From Bifidobacterium castoris (lineage in GTDB: Bacteria > Actinomycetota > Actinomycetes > Actinomycetales > Bifidobacteriaceae), in assembly GCF_003952025.1 (NCBI RefSeq), contig NZ_QXGI01000001.1, positions 62,001 to 126,000 of the forward strand: a stretch of 64,000 nucleotides of DNA, written 5' to 3'. Positions 35,703-44,009 of the stretch are shown piece by piece. A program made the translations under genes and the position numbers. The notes beneath the pieces are model-generated. The model saw only the letters and a program-made list of their open reading frames with translations, made no database searches and was not told where the DNA came from. Position 1 is the first letter of the stretch, and each line of letters begins with the position of its first letter.

Positions 35703-35753
35703 CGTATGCGAAAGGCCCGGCCCCCGTCCCGGGGGCCGGGCCTTTCGCATACG
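35703..35753. terminator. Bidirectional terminator between pdtaS and whiB1
   Basis: Perfect 23-bp stem (35703-35725 with 35731-35753) and 5-nt loop between convergent stop codons. Confidence 0.85.
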
Positions 35754-35765
35754 CGACGTGGGCCG

Positions 35766-36041
35766 TCAGCCGAGCTGCATCGACGCGGAGCGGCGCGCGC
35801 GCATCGCGCGGCGCTTGAGCGCCCTGCGCTCGTCTTCGCTCAGGCCGCCCCAGACGCCGTAGTCCTGGTTCGTGTCGAGCGCGCATTTGAGGCATGCGTC
35901 GATGACCTTGCAGGTGCGGCACACGGACTTGGCCTCCTCGATCTGCTGGTATGCGGCGCCGGTGTTGCCCACGGGGAAGAACAGCTCGGGGTCCTTGTCG
36001 CGGCATGCCGCCTTTGCACGCCAATCGAATGCACTGCTCAT
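35766..36041 (-). CDS. whiB1: WhiB family Fe-S transcription factor, WhiB1-like
   Basis: It is a 91-residue actinobacterial regulator. Cysteines 13, 41, 44 and 50 give the C-x27-C-x2-C-x5-C cluster set. The GVWGG turn and the basic tail ERRALKRRAMRARRSA follow. PELFFPVGNTG and SEDERRALKRR resemble WhiB1, which binds an NO-sensitive [4Fe-4S] cluster and works with the housekeeping sigma factor. A good promoter lies 45 nt upstream. Confidence 0.95.
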   Translation of the reverse strand: MSSAFDWRAKAACRDKDPELFFPVGNTGAAYQQIEEAKSVCRTCKVIDACLKCALDTNQDYGVWGGLSEDERRALKRRAMRARRSASMQLG

Positions 36042-36092
36042 GGTGATGACATCCTTCTTCTGTCCGGTATCGATGAAACGACTACGTTGCTC

Positions 36093-36121
36093 ATGCTAGG
36101 CAATAACCGGCGCGATTTCAA
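36093..36121 (-). promoter_or_regulatory. Promoter of whiB1
   Basis: On the minus strand TTGAAA (36116-36121), 17 nt, and TAGCAT (36093-36098). The predicted leader is about 45 nt and contains GAAGGATG before the start. Confidence 0.7.
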
Positions 36122-36132
36122 GACCCCGGGCG

Positions 36133-36157
36133 AAAAAACGGGCCTGTGGGCCCCGTT
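36133..36157 (-). terminator. Terminator of the FtsK/EccC-like gene, starting inside its stop codon
   Basis: On the minus strand an 8-bp stem with one bulge (36137-36144 with 36149-36157) is followed by six T. The stem begins at the last base of the TGA stop. Confidence 0.75.
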
Positions 36158-37809
36158 CAGCGCACGGCGCATTGCACGAGCCGGGCGCGGCCCGCCTCGA
36201 TGAGCACGCCGCGCCCCGGTGTGCGCAGATCCTCGGCCGTCAGCGCGTCGACGACGGCCGCAGGGATCCCGTCGGCGAGGTCGACGGCGCGTTCGCCGAC
36301 CGGGAAGACGAGGCGCCGGGCGCAATGGTCGGGCACGCGCAGCCGACGCGACGAGCCGAGTGCGAACACGACGCACCGTCGTCCCGTGCACACGAGCTCC
36401 TGGACGCGGGCGGCCCGTGGGTCGGCGCTGAGCGGGTCGAACCAGACGTCCGCGTCGTCGAGACACACGACGTCGGCGCCGCATGCCCGGGCGCCCTCGC
36501 CGATCGTCTTCAGCAGCGTCGTGCGTCCGCGGCCGGGCCGTCCTATGACGGCGAGGTTGCCGTCGGCCGGGTCGAACAGGCATGGGGCGGTGGCCACGCC
36601 GTCGTCCTCGAGCCCGATCGCGATCGCGCCCGGGGGCGCCCCGACGTCGTCCGCATGCACGATCCGGGGCAGCGGCGACGTGAACAGCGGGGGAGCGCCC
36701 GTGTGGGCGTGCACGCGCGCGGCGCGTCCGATCTCGGCTACGAGGCGCGCCGGATCGGGGGCGCACGCGCAGCGCAGGCGCATGCGCCCGTCGTCGATCC
36801 TCGCGATCGCGGCGCCCGGTTCCGTGACGCGCAGACGGGCGGCGTCGTCGACGCCGAGCATCTCCTGCGACTGCATCGCGTCGCGCACGCGCAGGCATAC
36901 GCGCAACGCCATGTTCGCCTTCATCGGCGCGCCGATCTCGCCGAGCGGGTTCTGCGTGCACACGATCAGATGCATGCCGAGCGAGCGACCCAGCGACGCG
37001 ATGCGCGTGAGCCGGTCGGCGAGGTCGGGCAGCTGGCCGGTGAGCATGTGGAACTCGTCGACGATGACGACGAGCCTGGCGGGCGAATCCGGCGCGTCCA
37101 TCAGGTCGGCGACGCCCAGATGGGCGGCGAGCCGTTCGCGGCGCGTCAGCTCACGTTCGAGCGCGAGCAGAGCGCGCTTGGCGTAGGCAAGGTCGAGGTC
37201 GTTGACGCAGCCGCGCACATGCGGCAGGCCGGCGAGGGCGTCCATCGCCGAACCGCCCTTGAAATCGAGCAGCGCGAACTGGACGCGGCATGGCGGGTAG
37301 CGGCATGCGAGCGCCAGGCACCAGTCCTGCAGCAGCACCGATTTGCCCGATCCGGTCGTGCCGGCCACGATCGCGTGCGGCCCGAAACGCGCGAGGTCGA
37401 TGACCGCGGAGCGTCCGGACGCGTCGACGCCCACCGGCGCGCTGCAGCCGCCGTCGGCGACGCACCAGCGGTGCGCGATCGAACGGAAGGGGGCGGCGTC
37501 GTCGGCGAATCCGAGCACGCAGGCGAGCGGCGCGGCCGGGACCGGCGCGCTCACGTCCCCGCCGGCGGCAGGCGACGGCGCGGACGTGAGCGCGCCGGTC
37601 CCGGCCGCCGGCGGGTCGCCGTCCGTGCGCCCGGCCGCCGCCATGAGGACGAGCGAGGCGAGCGCGGCGACGCATCCCGAGGCGGTCATCATCGCGAACA
37701 GCCATTGGCGTTGGGCCAGCAGCATGGCGAGCATGACGCATTGCGCCGCGAGCGGGGCGCCGTAGGCGCACATCCGTATGCGGCGCATCCGATTCGTCCT
37801 GCCGTCCAT
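36157..37809 (-). CDS. Orphan FtsK/SpoIIIE-type ATPase resembling type VII secretion EccC
   Basis: It is a 550-residue protein with two hydrophobic segments near the N terminus (about 17-32 and 36-59) and a Pro/Ala/Gly linker (65-95). A full FtsK/SpoIIIE ATPase domain follows, with Walker A GTTGSGKS (150-157), LLDFKGGSAMD and Walker B LVVIVDEFH (D251, E252). A second, short domain has a degenerate P-loop GRPGRGRTT (423-431, Arg for Lys) and the weak Walker B VVCLDDADVW, as in the later ATPase domains of EccC. There is no FtsK gamma/KOPS domain, so it is not the chromosome translocase. No WXG100 substrate or other Ecc gene is nearby. CATGCT lies 6 nt before the ATG; a GTG two codons upstream is an alternative start. 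The linker is encoded by a large inverted repeat. Confidence 0.8.
   Translation of the reverse strand: MDGRTNRMRRIRMCAYGAPLAAQCVMLAMLLAQRQWLFAMMTASGCVAALASLVLMAAAGRTDGDPPAAGTGALTSAPSPAAGGDVSAPVPAAPLACVLGFADDAAPFRSIAHRWCVADGGCSAPVGVDASGRSAVIDLARFGPHAIVAGTTGSGKSVLLQDWCLALACRYPPCRVQFALLDFKGGSAMDALAGLPHVRGCVNDLDLAYAKRALLALERELTRRERLAAHLGVADLMDAPDSPARLVVIVDEFHMLTGQLPDLADRLTRIASLGRSLGMHLIVCTQNPLGEIGAPMKANMALRVCLRVRDAMQSQEMLGVDDAARLRVTEPGAAIARIDDGRMRLRCACAPDPARLVAEIGRAARVHAHTGAPPLFTSPLPRIVHADDVGAPPGAIAIGLEDDGVATAPCLFDPADGNLAVIGRPGRGRTTLLKTIGEGARACGADVVCLDDADVWFDPLSADPRAARVQELVCTGRRCVVFALGSSRRLRVPDHCARRLVFPVGERAVDLADGIPAAVVDALTAEDLRTPGRGVLIEAGRARLVQCAVR
37532..37608. repeat. 27-bp perfect inverted repeat inside the EccC-like gene
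   Basis: Bases 37532-37558 and 37582-37608 are exact reverse complements, separated by a 23-nt spacer. They encode the Pro/Ala-rich linker between the membrane anchor and the ATPase (AAGTGALTS and VSAPVPAA segments). It is not a terminator, since the frame runs through it, and nothing similar was seen in another coding region of this window. Confidence 0.9.
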
Positions 37810-37909
37810 GCGCACAGCATGCGCCGGCGCGGCGCGTGCGCCAAATCATCGGCGGGTCGTGGGCCGACGGTTGCGACGGCGGCGCAATGCACGCGCGGAC
37901 GAGGGGCGT

Positions 37910-39217
37910 TCAGCCCTGCTGCTCGGCCTGCGTGCCGACGACGCCCGCCTTGTGGGTGCCATCGACGAGCTGGGCGAACAGTTCGATGTTGCGCGCGTCG
38001 TCGAGCAGCACCGATGAGCCGACGCCGTCGACGTAGTAGCCGGGGTCTGTCCAGTACACGGTGCCGGTGATGCCGCCGGCGCCCGACGCGTCGCGGAAGG
38101 CGAGCAGCATGCGCGCCATCGTCGCCGGCGTCGCCTTCTCGTCGACGGTGATCGCCGCCATCGCCGCGTCGCCGACGCGTGTGAGCTTCGGCAGGTCGAG
38201 CAGCGTCGAGGGGGAGGCGGCCTTCTTCGCGATCGCGCCGATGACCTGGCGCTGGCGTTGGGCGCGTCCGAAGTCGCCCTGGGGGTCGGAGTAGCGCATG
38301 CGGGAGAAGGCGAGCGCCTGCTTGCCGTCGACGACGTGGCAGCCGGCGGTCCAATGCATCTCGGACTTCTCGTCGTCCACGTCCTGGTCGTAGCACAGTT
38401 CGACGCCGCCGAGCGCGTCGACGATCGTCGTCAGCCCCCCGAAGTTGATCTTCGCGACGTGGTCGATCTTCTGGCCGGTGATATCCTCGACCTTCGCGAC
38501 GAGCGACTTCCTGCCGTACAGGCCGAGCACGGCGTTGATCTTGCTCAGCTCGCCGTCGACCTCGACGAGCGAGTCGCGCGGGATCGAGATCAGCGAGGCC
38601 GGACCGTTCTTCGGCTTGGTGAGCACGAGGATCGTGTCGGTGCGTTCGCCGGTCGTGCCGTCCTGGCCGGTCGTGCCGTCGCGCTCGTCAGAGCCGAGGA
38701 TGAGCCATGAGGTCGCGGGGCCCGAGGGGGAATCGGTGAGCCAGTCGGCGCGGCGAAGGCCGGAGTCGACCCAGTGCCATGCGCTCAAGCCGGCGATCAG
38801 GACGGCGGCGAGCAGCGCTGCGAGGACCGCCGTGACGATCCTGCGCGCGCGGTGCGGCCGCCGGCCTCGCGCAGGGCGCACCGCGGCGGCCGTGTTCGCC
38901 GCGCGCGCCTCGGTGCGCCCTGCGGTCCCGCCCCGGTGTGTGGGCGTGGGTGCGGCCGCCGGGGCGCGGTGTTCCGATGCGGCGCGCCGGGCCGTCGTGC
39001 GCGGCGGGATCGAGGCGGGCCGCGTCCCCTCCGCCGCCGTCTCGGGGGCGGAGGAGCGGGTGCGGGGCGCGAAGCTCGGGGGCGGTGTGGACCGCGTCGT
39101 GTCCCGCACCGCCGGGCGCGCGTCGGCCTGTCGGCGCGAGGCTCCGTCCACGTCGCGCCTGGGGCGTGGGCCGGGCGCGAAGCTCGGCGGTGTCGTCGGA
39201 TCGTCGGTGTTGCTCAT
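37910..39217 (-). CDS. LCP (LytR-CpsA-Psr) family cell-wall glycopolymer ligase
   Basis: It is a 435-residue enzyme that transfers lipid-linked glycopolymers to peptidoglycan outside the membrane. A disordered Pro/Arg/Thr-rich cytoplasmic part (1-120) and one membrane helix (about 127-147) precede the LCP domain. Key segments are WLILGSDERDG, TDTILVLT, SLISIPRDSLVEV with the catalytic/pyrophosphate-binding Arg and Asp, and ALAFSRMRYSDPQGDFGRAQRQ. A short DGTTGQ/DGTTGE duplication sits beside the active-site opening. Same strand as a second LCP gene 67 nt upstream; together with the GT2 gene this is an envelope glycopolymer cluster. Confidence 0.92.
   Translation of the reverse strand: MSNTDDPTTPPSFAPGPRPRRDVDGASRRQADARPAVRDTTRSTPPPSFAPRTRSSAPETAAEGTRPASIPPRTTARRAASEHRAPAAAPTPTHRGGTAGRTEARAANTAAAVRPARGRRPHRARRIVTAVLAALLAAVLIAGLSAWHWVDSGLRRADWLTDSPSGPATSWLILGSDERDGTTGQDGTTGERTDTILVLTKPKNGPASLISIPRDSLVEVDGELSKINAVLGLYGRKSLVAKVEDITGQKIDHVAKINFGGLTTIVDALGGVELCYDQDVDDEKSEMHWTAGCHVVDGKQALAFSRMRYSDPQGDFGRAQRQRQVIGAIAKKAASPSTLLDLPKLTRVGDAAMAAITVDEKATPATMARMLLAFRDASGAGGITGTVYWTDPGYYVDGVGSSVLLDDARNIELFAQLVDGTHKAGVVGTQAEQQG
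38648..38683. repeat. 18-bp tandem duplication in the first LCP gene
   Basis: Two 18-nt units (38648-38665 and 38666-38683) share their first 15 bases exactly. They encode two DGTTG hexapeptides next to the conserved GSDER motif. Confidence 0.8.
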
Positions 39218-39284
39218 CGTTCCTCCACAGGGCGCGTCCCGCCCTCATCGTGCCGCGGGCCGTCCGGCGCCGCGGATCTCGCGC

Positions 39285-40730
39285 TCATGCGCTCTTCGCG
39301 GGCACCGAGCAGATGGTCGTGTTGAGGTACTGGTAGGCGATGCCGATGTACTGCCCGGTCTCGGTGTCGCGGATCGAACCGGTCTCGGGGTCGACGACGC
39401 CGTTCGTGTTCGGGTCGATGAGCGTGCCGTCCTCTTGCCTGATCAGGCCGGTCTTCGGGTCGACGGTCGGCTGCGGCTTCGCCGAGGGCGTCTGCGTGGG
39501 CGTCTGGGTGGACGCCGCGCCGTCCGTGTCGGAGGGGGTCGGCTGCGGCGTCGCCGCCGCGTCGCCGGCGTCGTGGTCGTCGCCGCCGTCCGCATCGGCG
39601 GCCGTGGCGTCGTCGTCGCCGTACAGCGGACGGTCGTCGCGCAGCCGGTCCCAGACCTCGGCGGCGCTGTCGGCCCACACGACGCGGTTGGGGTCGAAGG
39701 GGGCGGGCACGACGGGGACGGTCTGCGCGTACACGTGCGAGACGTCGAGGTGGCGCAGGCTGAACGCGAGCGCGACGAGCGCGTTCGTGTCGGCCATGCC
39801 CGAGCTGATGTTGAGCGAGCGGATCGCCGCGAGCGCGAGCTGGTAGAGTTCGCTCGTCTGCGTGAACATGTTCTTCGATATCGCCTCGGCGATCACCGAT
39901 TTGATGAGGTACTGCTGGCGCGTCGTGCGCATGATGTCGCTGCCGTCGGTGCCGGTGCCGTGGCGCATGCGCGCGTAGTTCGTCGCCTGGCGTCCGTCGA
40001 GGTGGTGCATGCCCTTCCTCAGGTCCATCTCGGTGTTCGCGTCGACGGTGTCGACCGGGATGCACACGTCGACGCCGCCGATCGCGTCGATCATGTCGGC
40101 CAGGCCCTTGAAGTCGACGACGACGAAGTTCGTGATGTGCATGCCGGTGAGCGCGTTGACGGCCGTCACCGTGCAGCTCGCCGCCGTCGACAGGTCGCCG
40201 CCCTCGCGGTAGGCGGTGGAGAACACCGAATTGAACATGACGCCGTACTGGGCGGGGATCTCCTTGCCGCCGCTCGTGCGGCAGTCGGGCACATCGACGA
40301 TCGAGTCGCGCGGGATCGAGACGATGTTGATGAAGTTGCGGTCGGCGCTGATGTCGACGACCATCGTCGTGTCGGCGTTGTGCAGGTTGTCCTCGCCGTC
40401 GTGCATGCCGCCGGAGAGCTCGGCGTTGCCCTCGTCGCGCGTGTCCTGGCCGATGAGGACGAACTTGATCGGGCGCCCCTCGTTGGGGTCGAGCTTCTCC
40501 TCGTCGGCGAAGACGGTCTTGACGGCGCCGTCCTGGACGGCGTTGTTGAGGCTGATCCAGGTGGACGCCACGGCGGTGGACGCGAACACGAGCGCGGCGA
40601 CGACGACGCACGCGACGACGACGCACGCCCGATGGCGGATGCGCCATGCCACGGCGCTGTGCCGCGGCCTTTCGCTGCGGGAGCTGCCCAGATGCGCTTC
40701 ACGTGTCTTCTTCGCGGTATGAGAGGCCAA
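39285..40730 (-). CDS. LCP family protein with a C-terminal DPxTG-rich tail
   Basis: It is a 481-residue LCP ligase homologue. It has one membrane helix (about 34-57), then the LCP domain with VLIGQDTRDEGN, TTMVVDISADRN, IVSIPRDSIVDVPDC and YARMRHGTGTDGSDIMRTTRQQ. After about residue 365 comes an acidic Asp/Ala/Pro/Thr linker. The tail contains repeats DPKTGLI, DPNTNGVV and DPETGSI, ending in QYIGIAYQYLN. Such a tail is not part of the LCP fold and may contact the wall. The start is a TTG at 40730, supported by GAAAGGTGG upstream and lack of an ATG. The membrane helix holds an exact ACVVV duplication. Confidence 0.9.
   Translation of the reverse strand: MASHTAKKTREAHLGSSRSERPRHSAVAWRIRHRACVVVACVVVAALVFASTAVASTWISLNNAVQDGAVKTVFADEEKLDPNEGRPIKFVLIGQDTRDEGNAELSGGMHDGEDNLHNADTTMVVDISADRNFINIVSIPRDSIVDVPDCRTSGGKEIPAQYGVMFNSVFSTAYREGGDLSTAASCTVTAVNALTGMHITNFVVVDFKGLADMIDAIGGVDVCIPVDTVDANTEMDLRKGMHHLDGRQATNYARMRHGTGTDGSDIMRTTRQQYLIKSVIAEAISKNMFTQTSELYQLALAAIRSLNISSGMADTNALVALAFSLRHLDVSHVYAQTVPVVPAPFDPNRVVWADSAAEVWDRLRDDRPLYGDDDATAADADGGDDHDAGDAAATPQPTPSDTDGAASTQTPTQTPSAKPQPTVDPKTGLIRQEDGTLIDPNTNGVVDPETGSIRDTETGQYIGIAYQYLNTTICSVPAKSA
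40597..40626. repeat. 15-bp tandem repeat in the second LCP gene
   Basis: Two identical 15-nt units (40597-40611, 40612-40626) encode ACVVV twice within the single transmembrane helix. Confidence 0.85.
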
Positions 40731-40910
40731 CGGTCCACCTTTCGTGCGTCGTTCCCCGTCGCGGGGCCCCTGCGCGTGCGCGGCCCCGAGCCGCCGACGC
40801 GCGATCGTATGCGATTATAGGGCATGACGGTGAGAAAACCGTGGCCGAAGCCACGAGGCGCCCGCGCACGCCGCGGCGGCGGATAGACCCTTCTGCGTAC
40901 ACTGGGACGC

Positions 40911-43900
40911 ATGACACTCTCGGGCAACAGTGAGATCCAGCGCATCATCGGCGCCGCCCTGGCGACGCGTCCGTATTCGCACAGCCAGCGGGCCGAGGCG
41001 AACGTGACGGCCGTCATCACCGTCGAGGACGACCTGCGCTACCTGCCCCGCACCCTGCGCGCCGTGCTCTCCCAGAGCGTGCTGCCGTCCACGATCGTCG
41101 TCGCCGACTGCTCGGGGCGCACCGTGCAGTCCGTGCAGACGAGCTTCGAGATCATCCCGACGAAGGAGGATGTGCTCGAGGCGGTGCCCGAGCCGCAGCG
41201 CATCTCGATCCAGATCGTGCGCGTCGCCCAGGCCCGCTCCTTCGCCGACGCCGTCACGAAGGTGCTGCGCAACGCACAGGTGGACACGTCGACGAAGACG
41301 CTGTGGCTGCTGCACGACGAATCCCGGCCCGCCGACGAACACTGCCTCGAACGGCTCCTCGACGCGTGGTCGAACTCGCCGACGGCCGCGCTGCTGGGCG
41401 CCAAGCAGCTCGACTGGGAGGGGCGCGCCCTGCACGACGTCGGCTGCTACGCGGCGCGCGGACGCGTCGTCTCGCTCGTCGTCGACGGCGAACCCGACCA
41501 GGAGCAGTACGACGGGCGGCGCGACGTCTTCTCCGTCTCGCTCGCCGGCGCCCTCGTGCCCGTCAACACGCTCGCCGCCGTGCACGGCGCCAACCCCTGG
41601 TTCGGCACCTTCGACGAATCCGAGGACCTGTGCCGGCGCCTGTGCCTGTCCGGCCGACGCGTCGTCGTCGTGCCCGAGGCGCGCATCGCCCACCGGCGCG
41701 CGCGCTACGACGGCGTGCGCACGCGCGACGGCGCGGCGATCGAACCCGACGCCGCCGTCGATTCGTCGATGGCGCAGCTCATCGGCGCGCAGAAATACGC
41801 GATGACCGACGTGGCCGCCCCCTGGTGGCCGCTGCTGTGGGTCCTGGGATTGTTCGCCGCGCTCGCCGGCGCCGTCAGGCTGCTGTTCCGCAAACGCCCC
41901 TACCGGGCGATATGCCGCCTCCTCATGCCATGGGCCGCGCTCGCCGCCGTCCCCGGCGCGCTCGCCGCACGCCACCGCGTCGCAGCCGCGGGTCATGTGC
42001 CGCGCGCCCAGATCGCGCCGCTGATCGCCGACCGCCGCCAGATCCGCCAATGGAGGGCGCGCTCACGCGCCTTCGACGACCAGAACCGCAACGTCATCCT
42101 CGACCCGCTCGCCCTCGTCCACCTGCGCCGCAGACGCATCCGCCGCTGGGCCTGGGCGCTCGCCGCCGCACTGCTCGCCTTCGCCGCGACGGCCACCATG
42201 TACTGGCCGATCCTGCGCCATGCGTTCTCCGGCGACTCGATGCTCTCGACGCAGCTGACGCCGACCGACGCCGGCTTCCGCCAGCTCGTCGACGCCGCCA
42301 CGACGCCATGGGTCTACGGCGTCGGCACCGGCATCCCCGCGCCGCCCTCGCCGTGGCTGCTCGTGCTCATGGCCGCATCCGTGCTCACCGCCGGCCACGT
42401 CGCGGCCGCGCTCGCCCTCATCTTCTTCCTGTCCGCGCCCGCGAGCGTCCTGTCGTTCTGGGCTCTCGCCGGCGTCGTCACCCGCTCCAACCCGATCCGC
42501 GTCGCCTCCTCGCTGTGCTGGTACGCCTTGGCGCTCGCCTTCGGGCTGTACGGCACGGCGAACCTGCCGATGCTCACCGTCATGACGTTCCTGCCGGCCG
42601 CGCTCGCGCTGTCGTTCAAGGCCGTCGGCCTGTACCGCACCGAGGACCCCGTCAACCCGCGCTCGTCGGTGCAGGCCGCCGCGGCCGCCGCGCTGCTGTT
42701 CGTCCCGGCCGTCGCCGCCGAGCCGCAGCTGCTGCTCGCGCTCATCGTCATCTTCGTCGCGTTCCTCGTCTTCGTGCGCCGCCACCGGCTCATGCTGCTG
42801 CTCATCCCGCTGCCCTGCGCCTTCGCGCTCGCGCCGACGCTCGTCAACGCGGTGCGCTACGCCGGAGACGGCATGTGGCGCCAGCTGTTCGGCGACGTCA
42901 TGATCCCGGTGCAGCCCGTCAACGGCGCGCCGGAGGCGATCGGGCTGACGACGATGGTGTGGCGCGCATTCGGCCTGGGGCAGGCGCCGTCATGGTCGGC
43001 GATGCTCTCCGGCGACGACCTGATGCGCACACTGGTCGTGCTGTGCTGCGCCGTGTGCGCCGTCATCGCGCTGCTCACGCTGCTGCGTCCCGGCATGCTG
43101 CGCCCGTGCCGCATCCTGTGGACGGTGATCCTGTGCGGCCTCATGCTCGCCGTCACGTCCGCCGTCGTCGTCATCGCCGTCATGCCGTACGGCGCGGCCG
43201 CCGGATCGGTGATGCCGGGCGTCGCGCTCGCCGCATGCGGCATACTCGCCTGCGTGGCGATGGCCGCCGGGCCGGGCGTCACGCCCTTCCACCGCCTCAT
43301 GCACGAGCACGAGCGCCGCCTTGGCGCCTCCACGCTCATGCAGGGCGCCGTCGCGCTGTTCCTGACGGCGATGACGGCCGTATGCCTGCTGTTCGGCGTC
43401 CAGACCGCCGAGGCCGGCGGCGTGGACGTCACCGGCACCGGGCTGCCGATGGTCGCCCGGGACTATCTGGCGCAGGAACCCGACCGGCGCGTGCTCGCCC
43501 TGGCGGCCACGGGCGCCGACACCGTCGCCTACACGGCGATGCGCACCGGCCGCGGCGACCTGATCGACGCCTCCGCCGCCTGGCGCGTCAGCCGCGCCTT
43601 CGGCCACGAGGGCGGCACCGACGACGAACAACTCGCCCGCATCGCCGCCCGACTGCTCGCCGGCAGCGACAACGACGCCGTGCGCCAGCTGTCCGACCTC
43701 GGCTTCGGCGGCATCTACGTCGTCACCGACGACGGCCGCGACCTGAGCGCGCGCGCCGGCGAGCAGCTTCAGGCGAACGTGACCGCGTCGCAGGGCACGC
43801 AGGAGGTCGTCGGCAACGCGCAGGGCACGTACTACCGTCTCACGCTCGACGCCACGACGTCCCAGCGCATCGATACGGCGGACCAGCGGCGCATGGAGAC

Positions 43901-44009
43901 GAGCCCGTGGCGCACGGCGTGGCTGTGGTGCCTCTCGCTCGTCGTCGCGCTCTACGTCATCGTCGCGATACCGCGCAGCCATGGCATCAGCAAGGAGGAA
44001 CAGCAATGA
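40911..44009 (+). CDS. Large membrane glycosyltransferase, GT2 family
   Basis: It is a 1032-residue protein. The N-terminal cytosolic GT-A domain (about 30-280) shows VTAVITVEDDLRYLPRTLRAV, WLLHDESRP (Asp-rich metal site) and NPWFGTFDESEDLCRRL, as in GT2 enzymes. It is followed by about a dozen hydrophobic segments (from 300 to 850), a probable extracytoplasmic portion and a last membrane helix near the C terminus. This architecture fits actinobacterial enzymes that build wall glycopolymers from lipid-linked sugars. TACACT lies 7 nt before the ATG, so it is probably leaderless. The stop overlaps the start of the DUF5719 gene (ATGA), so the two are translated together. Confidence 0.87.
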   Translation: MTLSGNSEIQRIIGAALATRPYSHSQRAEANVTAVITVEDDLRYLPRTLRAVLSQSVLPSTIVVADCSGRTVQSVQTSFEIIPTKEDVLEAVPEPQRISIQIVRVAQARSFADAVTKVLRNAQVDTSTKTLWLLHDESRPADEHCLERLLDAWSNSPTAALLGAKQLDWEGRALHDVGCYAARGRVVSLVVDGEPDQEQYDGRRDVFSVSLAGALVPVNTLAAVHGANPWFGTFDESEDLCRRLCLSGRRVVVVPEARIAHRRARYDGVRTRDGAAIEPDAAVDSSMAQLIGAQKYAMTDVAAPWWPLLWVLGLFAALAGAVRLLFRKRPYRAICRLLMPWAALAAVPGALAARHRVAAAGHVPRAQIAPLIADRRQIRQWRARSRAFDDQNRNVILDPLALVHLRRRRIRRWAWALAAALLAFAATATMYWPILRHAFSGDSMLSTQLTPTDAGFRQLVDAATTPWVYGVGTGIPAPPSPWLLVLMAASVLTAGHVAAALALIFFLSAPASVLSFWALAGVVTRSNPIRVASSLCWYALALAFGLYGTANLPMLTVMTFLPAALALSFKAVGLYRTEDPVNPRSSVQAAAAAALLFVPAVAAEPQLLLALIVIFVAFLVFVRRHRLMLLLIPLPCAFALAPTLVNAVRYAGDGMWRQLFGDVMIPVQPVNGAPEAIGLTTMVWRAFGLGQAPSWSAMLSGDDLMRTLVVLCCAVCAVIALLTLLRPGMLRPCRILWTVILCGLMLAVTSAVVVIAVMPYGAAAGSVMPGVALAACGILACVAMAAGPGVTPFHRLMHEHERRLGASTLMQGAVALFLTAMTAVCLLFGVQTAEAGGVDVTGTGLPMVARDYLAQEPDRRVLALAATGADTVAYTAMRTGRGDLIDASAAWRVSRAFGHEGGTDDEQLARIAARLLAGSDNDAVRQLSDLGFGGIYVVTDDGRDLSARAGEQLQANVTASQGTQEVVGNAQGTYYRLTLDATTSQRIDTADQRRMETSPWRTAWLWCLSLVVALYVIVAIPRSHGISKEEQQ

